A stretch of DNA of 14,492 nt from Bdellovibrionaceae bacterium UBA5009. Lineage in GTDB: Bacteria; Bdellovibrionota; Bdellovibrionia; Bdellovibrionales; Bdellovibrionaceae. Both the position numbers and the translations under genes were made by a program. The DNA lies in contig DGYJ01000123.1 in NCBI GenBank assembly GCA_002396665.1, forward strand, positions 12,550 through 27,041, given 5' to 3'. Below, in pieces: positions 1 to 7,009 of this stretch (its first letter is position 1; each line of letters begins with the position of its first letter). Below the pieces are notes generated by a model. That model was not told the DNA's origin. It ran no database searches and worked only from the letters and a program-made list of their open reading frames with translations.

Positions 1-227
1 ATTACATGGTGCGTGCTCAGCAGTTGATTACACTTTTGCTTTCGCAATCGAAGATGTCTTCTGGGCTTAAAGAAATTTTACGCCGAGTCGATTGGGATCA
101 TGTGAAGGCACAGTACCCAATGACAATTTCTGAAAGTGTTGAAGCGCTTCGCGAGCTTCAAAAAAATATCAATATACAAAACGAAAAACATCAAAGTTCA
201 CCATCACAGGAGAATAAAAATGTCTGA
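1..227 (+). CDS. C-terminal end of an unidentified protein (5' partial)
   Basis: This reading frame is open to the left edge (codons in phase from base 3) and ends at TGA 225-227, overlapping the eno start by 8 bases. About 74 residues are visible. They are mostly helical and charged, with a polar Asn/Gln/Ser-rich tail. Codons such as gaa-gcg-ctt-cgc-gag-ctt look like real coding sequence, whereas the eno frame over bases 136-219 translates into an implausible basic string. The short overlap suggests translational coupling to eno. The protein family is not recognised. A short complete gene starting at ATG 6 is possible, but a truncated larger gene is more likely. Confidence 0.6.
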   Translation, partial: YMVRAQQLITLLLSQSKMSSGLKEILRRVDWDHVKAQYPMTISESVEALRELQKNINIQNEKHQSSPSQENKNV

Positions 228-1488
228 AATTCAAAACTTACATGCCCGTGAAATCCTCGACAGTCGTGGCAATCCAACCATCGAAGTGGAAGTTCAAACA
301 GTGACCGGGGCCTTTGGCCGCGCGGCTGTTCCATCAGGAGCTTCAACAGGGGCCCACGAAGCCTATGAGCTTCGTGATGGGGAATCAAAACGTTATGGTG
401 GCAAGGGCGTTCAAAAAGCTGTTCAAAATGTTAAAAATAAATTAGCGCCAGCTGTGATTGGAATGAATGTTTACGATCAGGTTTTAATTGATCAAACAAT
501 GAAGCAAGTGGACGGCACTGAAAACAAATCCAGTGTCGGAGCCAATGCCATCCTAGGGGTTTCTTTGGCCGTCGCCCGTGCTGCAGCCAGCGAAGCTGGA
601 CTGCCTTTGTATCGCTATGTTGGTGGATCGCAAGCCTGTCGTTTGCCAGTGCCATTGATGAATGTTTTAAATGGTGGAGCCCACGCGAATAACGGTTTAG
701 ATATTCAAGAGTTCATGGTTGTTCCAACGGTGAATAATTCTTTCAAAGAATCTTTGCGTGCAGGTTCTGAAATTTTTAATACTTTAAAAAAGATTTTGCA
801 AAAGAAGAAGCTCTCAACAGCCGTTGGTGATGAGGGTGGATTTGCTCCGGTATTAAGTTCTAACCAGCAGGCATTGGAATTGTTGATGGAAGCTATTTTG
901 GAAGCGGGCTACGAGCCTGGCCAGAATGTTTTCTTGGCATTGGATGTGGCAGCGACCGAGCTCTACGACGGTGGCCAGTATCGTTGGGAAGGGCAAAAAA
1001 TAAGTCCTCAACAACTGCAGGCTGTTTATAAAAAATGGTGTGATCAATTCCCGATGGTCAGTATCGAAGACGGTTTTGCAGAAGACGATTGGGACAGTTG
1101 GCAGCGGGCTACGGCTGAACTTGGAAAACAAGTTCAGTTGGTGGGCGATGATTTGTTTGTCACAAATCCCAAACGTCTTCGTCAGGGTCTAGATAAAAAA
1201 GCGGCCAATGCATTGTTGGTCAAAGTAAATCAAATTGGAACTTTAAGTGAAACGTCTGAGGCCGTGGGCTTAGCCCAAAGACATAATTTTAAAACGATCA
1301 TGTCCCACCGTAGTGGCGAAACTGAAGATACAACAATTGCTGATCTTGCAGTGGCATTGAACTGTCACCAAATCAAAACAGGAAGTCTTTGTCGAAGTGA
1401 ACGTACGGCAAAATACAACCAGTTGCTTCGCATCGAAGAAGAACTTGGTGCGGCCGCAATGTACTGGGATAAGTCTGCATTTCGTTAA
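220..1488 (+). CDS. eno: Enolase (phosphopyruvate hydratase)
   Basis: Enolase interconverts 2-phosphoglycerate and phosphoenolpyruvate in glycolysis and gluconeogenesis, and is cytosolic. The 422-residue length is normal for bacterial enolases. The N-terminus has the family signature HAREILDSRGNPTIEVEV. Further along are the VGDEGGFAP loop, three Mg-binding acidic sites (FLALDVAA, VSIEDGFAEDDW, LVGDDLFVTN), the catalytic lysine in LLVKVNQIGTLSE, the MSHRSGETED loop, and the C-terminal QIKTGS...AKYNQLLRIEE block. ATG 220 is chosen because AGGAG (208-212) lies seven bases upstream and the protein then begins like other enolases. The in-frame ATG at 136 would add 28 unlike residues. The gene overlaps the upstream frame and is followed by a strong terminator, so it is probably the last gene of its transcript. 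Confidence 0.98.
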   Translation: MSEIQNLHAREILDSRGNPTIEVEVQTVTGAFGRAAVPSGASTGAHEAYELRDGESKRYGGKGVQKAVQNVKNKLAPAVIGMNVYDQVLIDQTMKQVDGTENKSSVGANAILGVSLAVARAAASEAGLPLYRYVGGSQACRLPVPLMNVLNGGAHANNGLDIQEFMVVPTVNNSFKESLRAGSEIFNTLKKILQKKKLSTAVGDEGGFAPVLSSNQQALELLMEAILEAGYEPGQNVFLALDVAATELYDGGQYRWEGQKISPQQLQAVYKKWCDQFPMVSIEDGFAEDDWDSWQRATAELGKQVQLVGDDLFVTNPKRLRQGLDKKAANALLVKVNQIGTLSETSEAVGLAQRHNFKTIMSHRSGETEDTTIADLAVALNCHQIKTGSLCRSERTAKYNQLLRIEEELGAAAMYWDKSAFR

Positions 1489-1513
1489 AGAAAACTAGAC
1501 ATTTGTCTGTACC

Positions 1514-1550
1514 AAAAAGGCGCTTATCAATGGCGCCTTTTTTTATTTTT
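1514..1550 (+). terminator. Rho-independent terminator after eno
   Basis: A ten-base perfect inverted repeat, AAAAAGGCGC (1514-1523) and GCGCCTTTTT (1533-1542), encloses a nine-base loop and continues into a T-rich tract to 1550. It lies 26 bases after the eno stop. The flanking A-run and T-run could also let it act in the opposite direction, but no gene enters from that side. Confidence 0.93.
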
Positions 1551-1586
1551 AAGCACTGGCCCTTCGCCAAGAATTACTAAGGAACC

Positions 1587-1616
1587 ATGTCAATATCTAT
1601 GCGTTAACGATAGAAT
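1587..1616 (+). promoter_or_regulatory. Candidate promoter for the FtsB-like gene
   Basis: A -10-like TAGAAT occupies 1611-1616, with a weak -35-like ATGTCA at 1587-1592 (18-base spacer). The start codon at 1623 is only six bases after the hexamer, so transcription would begin at or next to the ATG. The AGAGAG between them is too close to act as a normal Shine-Dalgarno site. A start at ATG 1638 would give a short leader instead. Confidence 0.35.
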
Positions 1617-1622
1617 AGAGAG

Positions 1623-1928
1623 ATGCGAGTTCAAAAAATGTCCTATCGTTTACGCGAATTTCTTCATCGACCGAAAAAAGTTTTTGTTATTTGTAGCCTT
1701 GTTGTTTTAAGCACTTTGCTAGTGAATGGAACTTTTTTGCGCCTTTGGAGTTTGCATGTCGATGCCGACCGAAAAATGAAAGACATTGCAAGGACTCGTC
1801 TTGAGAATCAAAAATATCAGGCCCAATTAGAACAAGCTAAGGACCCTTCGTATATTGAAAGATTAGCTAAAGATAAATTGGATTTGGCCGGGGAAAACGA
1901 CTTGGTTTTTGTATTTCCGGCGGAATAG
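1623..1928 (+). CDS. ftsB: FtsB/DivIC-family septum formation protein
   Basis: This is a 101-residue bitopic inner-membrane protein of the FtsB/DivIC (septum formation initiator) type. In known systems it bridges FtsL and FtsQ and helps activate septal peptidoglycan synthesis. A short basic N-terminus (about residues 1-18, rich in Arg and Lys) precedes one hydrophobic segment (about 19-38). A charged predicted coiled coil follows (about 45-75), then the family-typical end 'PSYIERLAKDKLDLAGENDLVFVFP', split here as DPSYIERLAKDKL and a Phe-rich tail. Two starts are possible, ATG 1623 and ATG 1638, and neither has a strong ribosome site. ftsB sitting just after eno is a common arrangement in Proteobacteria and supports the call. 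The eno terminator and a separate candidate promoter suggest independent transcription. Confidence 0.85.
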   Translation: MRVQKMSYRLREFLHRPKKVFVICSLVVLSTLLVNGTFLRLWSLHVDADRKMKDIARTRLENQKYQAQLEQAKDPSYIERLAKDKLDLAGENDLVFVFPAE

Positions 1929-1989
1929 CAAGGGCTTGCAGAGGGTCCTTCGCCAGTGATGCAGAATATTCATTGCTCAAAAAAAAACC

Positions 1990-2017
1990 TTGATAATTTT
2001 GCAATTTGAACTAGTAT
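1990..2017 (+). promoter_or_regulatory. Sigma70-type promoter upstream of the XRE gene
   Basis: TTGATA (1990-1995) and TAGTAT (2012-2017) are separated by 16 bases, a good match to a housekeeping promoter. Initiation near 2024 would give a leader of about 125 bases before the GTG start at 2150. The leader holds several AT-rich inverted repeats. Confidence 0.45.
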
Positions 2018-2041
2018 ATGGACTCTAAAGTTTACATAAAT

Positions 2042-2084
2042 ACTTAGTAAATATAAGTAGTTATGATTAACTTATAGTAATAAG
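2042..2084. promoter_or_regulatory. Pair of AT-rich palindromes, candidate operators
   Basis: Two related inverted repeats lie between the candidate promoter and the XRE gene: ACTTA-N7-TAAGT at 2042-2058 and CTTAT-N4-ATAAG at 2071-2084. The second is preceded by A, so both begin ACTTA. Their spacing (about 28 bases) and position suggest autoregulatory binding sites for the downstream XRE protein, but AT-rich DNA produces such repeats by chance. Confidence 0.3.
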
Positions 2085-2093
2085 CAAATAGCT

Positions 2094-2111
2094 GTCTTCA
2101 AGGTAGAAGAC
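2094..2111 (+). repeat. Short hairpin in the XRE gene leader
   Basis: GTCTTC (2094-2099) and GAAGAC (2106-2111) form a perfect six-base inverted repeat around a six-base loop, about 40 bases before the GTG start. No T-run follows, so it is not a terminator. It may be an RNA stem in the leader or a protein site. Confidence 0.3.
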
Positions 2112-2149
2112 CATAAGCTCTGAATGTCAAAGACGGGACGAGGTATATT

Positions 2150-2425
2150 GTGAGTGCATGGACAAAAGAAACAATTCGATCATTGCGTTTAAGATTAGGT
2201 TGGAGCCAATCGGATTTGGCTCGCCGACTGCATTGCCAAGCTGAATTTATCGAAGAATGGGAAAATGGAAATGTAACTCCAGAGGGCTCTTTGTGCCAAG
2301 AATTGGAATTGATTTCCCACCAAGCAGAGGCCTGCTGTGATGATTTGCAGAATCAAGCCCGAGCCGAAAAAATAATTGAAGAAGTCAGCCTGTCGCAAAT
2401 CCGAAGTGATGTTTTAGAAAATTAG
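2150..2425 (+). CDS. XRE-family helix-turn-helix regulator
   Basis: This 91-residue protein is probably cytosolic and DNA-binding. Residues about 8-57 form a Cro/C1 (XRE) helix-turn-helix: an Arg-rich first helix, then GWSQSDLARRL as the first HTH helix and the FIEEWENGNVTP recognition/turn signature. The remaining part is acidic and helical, has two adjacent Cys (ACCDD), and may dimerise. The start is GTG 2150, supported by ACGAGG (2138-2143) six bases upstream. The gene has its own candidate promoter and a palindrome-rich leader, which suggests autoregulation. It lies just upstream of polA, so it could be co-transcribed with it, but its target is not evident. Confidence 0.8.
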   Translation: MSAWTKETIRSLRLRLGWSQSDLARRLHCQAEFIEEWENGNVTPEGSLCQELELISHQAEACCDDLQNQARAEKIIEEVSLSQIRSDVLEN

Positions 2426-2475
2426 AATCTCTCTTCTCGCTTGCCCTGAATGATCTCTGGGGGTAGGTTTTGCAA

Positions 2476-5124
2476 ATGAAAAAAATCTACCTTGTCGATA
2501 TCAGCTCGTTATTTTTTAGAGCATTCTATGCCATACGCCCATTAAGTTCCCCAAGTGGTTTGCCTGTCAACGCCATCTACGGCGTGCTTTCAATGATTAT
2601 TAAACTTTTAAAAGAAGCAAAGCCTGATCACATTGTGTTTTGCTATGATCGTAAAGAGCCTTCTTTTCGTAAAGACATGTACACAGAATACAAAGCGAAT
2701 CGTACAGAAATGCCTGACGATTTAGGTCAGCAAATTCCCTACATTAAAAAAATGATCGAGCTCTTGGGGCTCCCCACTCTTGAAGTCCCAAGTTTTGAGG
2801 CCGATGATTTGATCGGAACACTTTGTGTTCATGGAATAAAAAATAAATTTGAAGTTGTGATTGTCAGTGGTGATAAAGATTTTGGTCAGCTGGTGCAGCC
2901 TGGGGTCATTTTGTGGGACACGATGAAAGAAACCAAGCTGGATATTAACGGAGTGAAAGAAAAATGGGGCGTTCGCCCTGATCAGTTCATAGATTATTTA
3001 GCTTTGGTTGGGGATAGCTCAGATAATATTCCAGGTGTTGACGGAATTGGCCCCAAGGGCGCGCTTAAACTTTTAGAGCAATTTCAATCCATTGAAGATC
3101 TGTATGCTCGCATTGATGAAATCGAAAATGCTAAGTTAAAAGAAAAATTATTGAAGTCCAAGGATGACGCCATTCTTTCTAAAAAATTGGTTACGATCAT
3201 TACCGATGTGCCCATAGAGCAAGACATGGATCACTACAAGCGAAGACCCTTTCATTCCGTTGAGCTACGACAACTTCTGCAAGAGCTTAATTTTAAATCC
3301 TTTGAAAGAACACTTTTGGATGATCAAAGTTTAGATGTGGGTGGTAAAACATCATCTGAATTGATGACTTCGGATGCATTAGCATCATCGCCAGAAGTGC
3401 CATCGGGCGCTGGCATTGATGTGGTGTCTGCACGCGAAGCTAAGAGTTCTGCCCCAACAGGTAAAATGACTCAGCAAGGTAGTTTTGCCGGGATTTATCT
3501 TTCGTCAGAAAATTTTGCAAACTGGGAGGGCTTAAAATCCTTAGACCCGGCTGTGGCACTTTATTTCTTTTTAAAAGATGAACAGTTGTATTTGATGCAA
3601 AATCAAAAAATTTGGTGTCTGTCCCAGGACCAAACTCATCAGTTACATGCAGTGTTTCAGTCCACAGCAGATTGGATTTTAAGAGCCTACAACTTCAAAG
3701 AAATTTGCCATTTTTGTAAAGTTCCAAGTTACAAATTAAAAACTCCAGATTGTGATTTAATGTTGATGGCTTATATTCTGAAAGGCTCGGACTGCAGTGA
3801 CTTTTATAAAATCAGCAGTTCATTTTTAATGGAAGATATTCAGCCAGAGGCTGATGTTTCCTTGCAGTTGAATTATTTATTGCAACTTGAAAATTTACTG
3901 AAAGACGAATTGAAAAAAGTTGATGCATTGTCGATTTATGAAAACTTAGACCGCCCTTTAATTTCGATTCTTTACCAAATGGAAGTCCGTGGCGTGCGTT
4001 TAAATCAAAAAGCCTTGGCTGAATTTTCGATCGAGCTTGGTGGTGAAATTAAATCTTTGGAAAAAGAAATTCACAAGCTGGCAGGTCAGGAATTTAATAT
4101 CGCTAGTCCAAAACAACTTGCGGTGATTTTATTTGAAAAACTTGGTCTAGAGTCCTCGAAGAAAACGAAAACTGGGTATTCAACAGATACAGATGTTTTG
4201 GAAAAGTTGACCCATCCAATTGCGAAATTGGTTTTGCAATTTCGAGAGCTTTCAAAATTAAAATCGACCTACGTGGATGCTTTGCCTGCGTTGATTGATC
4301 CGCAGACTCAGCGTTTGCACACACATTTTAATCAGGCGCTGACCACGACGGGGCGACTTTCAAGCACAAATCCAAATTTGCAAAACATTCCAGTTCGTAC
4401 AGAAAAAGGTCAAAGGGTCCGCCAGGCCTTTATTGCGGCCGATTCAAAAGTTTTACTCTCTGCTGATTATTCGCAAATCGAGCTTCGTATTTTGGCCCAT
4501 ATGTCTGACGATCCTGGATTGAAAAAAGCTTTTCAAGATAATTTAGATATTCATACAGCCACGGCTGCAGAAATATATTCTGTTCCCTTAAAAGAAGTCA
4601 CTTCAGAGCTTCGTCGGGCAGCAAAGGCCGTGAATTTTGGAATTGCCTACGGGCAAGGGGCCTTTGGATTGGCTGAAAATTTGGGGATTTCCCGTGGTGA
4701 GGCCCAAGGTATTATTAAACGTTACTTTGAAAAATTTAAGCGTGTGCAAGACTATATGGATGAGACTGTGAAAATGGCCTATGAAAAAGGCTATGTCGAA
4801 ACTTTGATGGGACGACGTCGTTATATCCACGAACTTAAAGCAAAAAATCCTGCGCTTAAAAAATTTGGCGAACGTGCCGCCATCAATGCGCCGATTCAAG
4901 GCACGGCAAGTGATCTGGTGAAAAAAGCGATGATTGATATTGTTGCTGCCGTGGAACTTCCACTGTTGTTGCAAGTCCATGACGAACTGATTTTTGAAGG
5001 CGCCATTGCTGATGTCGAAAAAGCCAAACCCAAAATTGTCCAGATCATGGAGTCAGCCGCGAAGCTCTCTGTCCCCCTGATGGTCAATGCTTCGATTGGT
5101 TTGAATTGGGACGAGGCTCATTAG
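2476..5124 (+). CDS. polA: DNA polymerase I
   Basis: DNA polymerase I fills gaps in DNA repair and removes RNA primers. ATG 2476 (882 residues) is preferred over TTG 2470 because AGG (2465-2467) is eight bases upstream of the ATG but only two from the TTG. The N-terminal 5' nuclease (about 1-285) shows YLVDISSLFFR, FEADDLIGT, VSGDKDFGQL and the GDSSDNIPGVDGIGPKGA helix-hairpin-helix. A Ser/Ala-rich linker follows (about 286-340). The 3'-5' exonuclease-like domain (about 340-500) is short, and its DxE motif is replaced by AVALYFFLKDE near residue 359, so proofreading is probably absent. The polymerase domain has GRLSSTNPNLQNIPVR, motif A DYSQIELR (Asp 664), motif B RRAAKAVNFGIAYGQG and motif C QVHDELIFE (Asp 836). 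The stop is one base from the stop of the convergent gene. Confidence 0.97.
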   Translation: MKKIYLVDISSLFFRAFYAIRPLSSPSGLPVNAIYGVLSMIIKLLKEAKPDHIVFCYDRKEPSFRKDMYTEYKANRTEMPDDLGQQIPYIKKMIELLGLPTLEVPSFEADDLIGTLCVHGIKNKFEVVIVSGDKDFGQLVQPGVILWDTMKETKLDINGVKEKWGVRPDQFIDYLALVGDSSDNIPGVDGIGPKGALKLLEQFQSIEDLYARIDEIENAKLKEKLLKSKDDAILSKKLVTIITDVPIEQDMDHYKRRPFHSVELRQLLQELNFKSFERTLLDDQSLDVGGKTSSELMTSDALASSPEVPSGAGIDVVSAREAKSSAPTGKMTQQGSFAGIYLSSENFANWEGLKSLDPAVALYFFLKDEQLYLMQNQKIWCLSQDQTHQLHAVFQSTADWILRAYNFKEICHFCKVPSYKLKTPDCDLMLMAYILKGSDCSDFYKISSSFLMEDIQPEADVSLQLNYLLQLENLLKDELKKVDALSIYENLDRPLISILYQMEVRGVRLNQKALAEFSIELGGEIKSLEKEIHKLAGQEFNIASPKQLAVILFEKLGLESSKKTKTGYSTDTDVLEKLTHPIAKLVLQFRELSKLKSTYVDALPALIDPQTQRLHTHFNQALTTTGRLSSTNPNLQNIPVRTEKGQRVRQAFIAADSKVLLSADYSQIELRILAHMSDDPGLKKAFQDNLDIHTATAAEIYSVPLKEVTSELRRAAKAVNFGIAYGQGAFGLAENLGISRGEAQGIIKRYFEKFKRVQDYMDETVKMAYEKGYVETLMGRRRYIHELKAKNPALKKFGERAAINAPIQGTASDLVKKAMIDIVAAVELPLLLQVHDELIFEGAIADVEKAKPKIVQIMESAAKLSVPLMVNASIGLNWDEAH

Positions 5125-5125
5125 G

Positions 5126-6028
5126 TCATTTTATTTTTGTTAAAATATCATGCAATATTGTTGGAGAAATATTTCCTCCGGACAAAATTGCGACAATATT
5201 TTTAAATCCATGGATTTTTTGAATTTTTTTTGCTGCCGCATAGGCAACACCTGCGGCGCCTTCGCAAATAAGTTTATTTTTGTTTACCAGTTGTTCGATT
5301 GCAATTTCAGTATCCAAAATTGATACGACAATACTGTCTTCTATAAGATCTAAGATATCAGCAAATACGTAGGGCAAAACCTCTGGAGTACCTATGGCAT
5401 CAATAAATGAAGTTTTTCTTTCAATGGAACTAGCAAAACCGTTTTGTAAAGATGTGGCCAGTGGGCATGCAGTTTCGGGCTCACAACAAAAAATTTTAAT
5501 ATCAGGTCTTTGCTTTTTCAAATGCCGTGCAAGCCCTAGACTTAGTCCGCCAACTCCAAATGGAATAACAATGGCATCCGCTTCTGGTAAATCCTCTAGA
5601 ATTTCAAGTCCAATTTGCCCATACCCGTGAAGTAATCCATTGGTGAGAACTGGGTGAATAAAAAGGCCTTCGGTTTCAGAGGGCTGCTGGACCATTTTCC
5701 AAACATCTTCAAATGGAAGTTCAACAAGCTTGGCATTGAGTTGTTTGATTGCATTTTTTTTGATTTCCGGAGCGCTCAATGGAACAAAAATGCGGCAGGG
5801 AATGTTTAACATTCCTGCGACAAAAGCGACTGCTTGGGCCATATTCCCGGCGCTTGCTGCAAATAAACCATTTTTAAGTTTTTCCGATGGCGCCGCATGA
5901 ATTGCCGAAAGGACACCGCGAATTTTGTATGACCCAAAAGTTTGCAAGTTTTCAGCTTTTAGAAATATTTTATTTTTAGCGCAAATATCAGAGTCAATTA
6001 AAGGAGTTCGAAGAATAAATTTGGTCAT
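5126..6028 (-). CDS. Threonine dehydratase-like PLP enzyme
   Basis: This 300-residue fold-type II PLP enzyme belongs to the serine/threonine dehydratase group, which removes water (or another beta leaving group) from beta-substituted amino acids through an enamine/imine. Lys 35 in TFGSYKIRG is the Schiff-base lysine, SAGN 59-62 binds substrate, GVGG 158-161 is the phosphate loop, and SGGN 283-286 contacts the PLP ring. Compared with IlvA/TdcB the N-terminus is about 20-25 residues shorter, no regulatory domain is present, and the usual SAGNH is SAGNM. The start follows an AGGAAA ribosome site that overlaps the stop of the upstream dehydrogenase, nine bases away. It is the last gene of operon A. 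Next to an OCD-family gene it resembles the EutB/EutC and BhcB/BhcD pairs. Substrate unknown; a plain catabolic Thr/Ser dehydratase or a racemase is possible. Confidence 0.85.
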   Translation of the reverse strand: MTKFILRTPLIDSDICAKNKIFLKAENLQTFGSYKIRGVLSAIHAAPSEKLKNGLFAASAGNMAQAVAFVAGMLNIPCRIFVPLSAPEIKKNAIKQLNAKLVELPFEDVWKMVQQPSETEGLFIHPVLTNGLLHGYGQIGLEILEDLPEADAIVIPFGVGGLSLGLARHLKKQRPDIKIFCCEPETACPLATSLQNGFASSIERKTSFIDAIGTPEVLPYVFADILDLIEDSIVVSILDTEIAIEQLVNKNKLICEGAAGVAYAAAKKIQKIHGFKNIVAILSGGNISPTILHDILTKIK

Positions 6029-6037
6029 GTCATTTTC

Positions 6038-7009
6038 CTAAAGTTGAATCGTTGTTCCAATTTTATTTTCAATTGCTTTTTTATAAAACAATGAACCCGC
6101 ATAAATATCTTCGATGGCAAGGCCTACTGACTTAAAAAAAGTGATTTCTTCTTCGTTCTGCCTTCCAAATTTATTTTTACTCAGCACTTCACCAATTTCA
6201 CCTACAATCCTTAATGAGAGTGGTGCTCTTGATTGCGGTCGAAAGACCTCATCAGCTTCCTTCAAACAAGAAGCGGCGTGATCAAGATATATTTTTAGTT
6301 TTGGGTGAAATCTTAAATTAATTTCTTGCTGTCCTGGACGGCACGATCCAATGGCATTGATGTGCATCCCACTGGAAAAATTTTCGCTATCAACAATAGG
6401 TACAGATGAAGATGTGCAGGTGACCAGGACATCACTATTTACAAGGGCTTTTTCAACTGATGAGTGAATTTCTATTTCAATTTGATTTTTAAAAGTAGAT
6501 TGTATTCGTTGGGTCCGGCAAGGATTTCTGCAGTAAATATTTACTTTTTCAAAATTTCGAACTTTGAGAAGGGCCCTTAGGTGTTCATAGGCTTGTAAAC
6601 CAGAGCCAATAATTGATAGTACCTTTGAATTCTGTCGACTGAGCACTTCTGTCGAAAGTGCACTCACAGCTGCGGTTCTTAATGCTGTTATTGCCGATCC
6701 ATCTAAAATAGCTTTTACTTTACCTGTCTCTGAGCAAAGTATACAGACTATTCCTTGGTGTGGGTTGAGATTGAGTACAGCATTTTCAGGAAAGACAGAA
6801 ACTGTCTTATATCCAAGAATTTGTGCGCTTTTACAATGGGCTGACATGAAGCCAATGACATTTGGTGCTTTCATGTCAACAACATGTCTTAGCTCGTTGC
6901 TCGCTTTAGATGTGGAAAGGCTCAGAAGAGCTTCTTTCATTTGAAGACGAAGCTCATCAAGATCGAGAAGTGTGTAAATATCATTGGAACTTAAAACCAA
7001 GGTTTTCAT
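6038..7009 (-). CDS. Ornithine cyclodeaminase/mu-crystallin family dehydrogenase
   Basis: This 323-residue NAD(P)-binding protein is of normal length for the OCD/mu-crystallin family, whose members include ornithine cyclodeaminase, alanine dehydrogenase, SbnB, EutC and the iminosuccinate reductase BhcD. Visible are Arg 41 in ELRHVVDM, Lys 68 in GYKTVSVFPEN (the family's catalytic lysine region), DGSAITALRTAAVSA (103-117), the Rossmann motif IIGSGLQA (133-140), and the C-terminal FFKSVGLAIEDIYAG. The start overlaps the 3' end of the aldo/keto reductase by 29 bases, with an AAGAAAGAG ribosome site inside that gene, so the two are tightly coupled. By context the likely activity is reduction of an imine to an amino acid, or the reverse. 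True ornithine cyclodeaminase activity is less likely because no arginine or ornithine genes lie nearby. Confidence 0.88.
   Translation of the reverse strand: MKTLVLSSNDIYTLLDLDELRLQMKEALLSLSTSKASNELRHVVDMKAPNVIGFMSAHCKSAQILGYKTVSVFPENAVLNLNPHQGIVCILCSETGKVKAILDGSAITALRTAAVSALSTEVLSRQNSKVLSIIGSGLQAYEHLRALLKVRNFEKVNIYCRNPCRTQRIQSTFKNQIEIEIHSSVEKALVNSDVLVTCTSSSVPIVDSENFSSGMHINAIGSCRPGQQEINLRFHPKLKIYLDHAASCLKEADEVFRPQSRAPLSLRIVGEIGEVLSKNKFGRQNEEEITFFKSVGLAIEDIYAGSLFYKKAIENKIGTTIQL

Noticed and set aside
136..219. In-frame upstream start that would lengthen enolase by 28 residues
   Set aside because: The added residues do not resemble any enolase N-terminus, and a strong AGGAG site fixes the start at 220.
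1561..1955. CCTTCGCCA occurring at 1561-1569 and 1947-1955 on either side of ftsB
   Set aside because: Nine bases without extension or symmetry are too short to call a repeat element or insertion boundary.
4603..4980. 125-codon open frame antisense to polA
   Set aside because: It lies wholly within the conserved polymerase domain, has no ribosome site of note and a composition typical of an antisense shadow.
5163..5179. GGAG...CTCC hairpin just inside the 3' end of the PLP enzyme gene, considered as a polA terminator
   Set aside because: It has an internal mismatch and no T-run follows; the bases also encode the conserved SGGN region.
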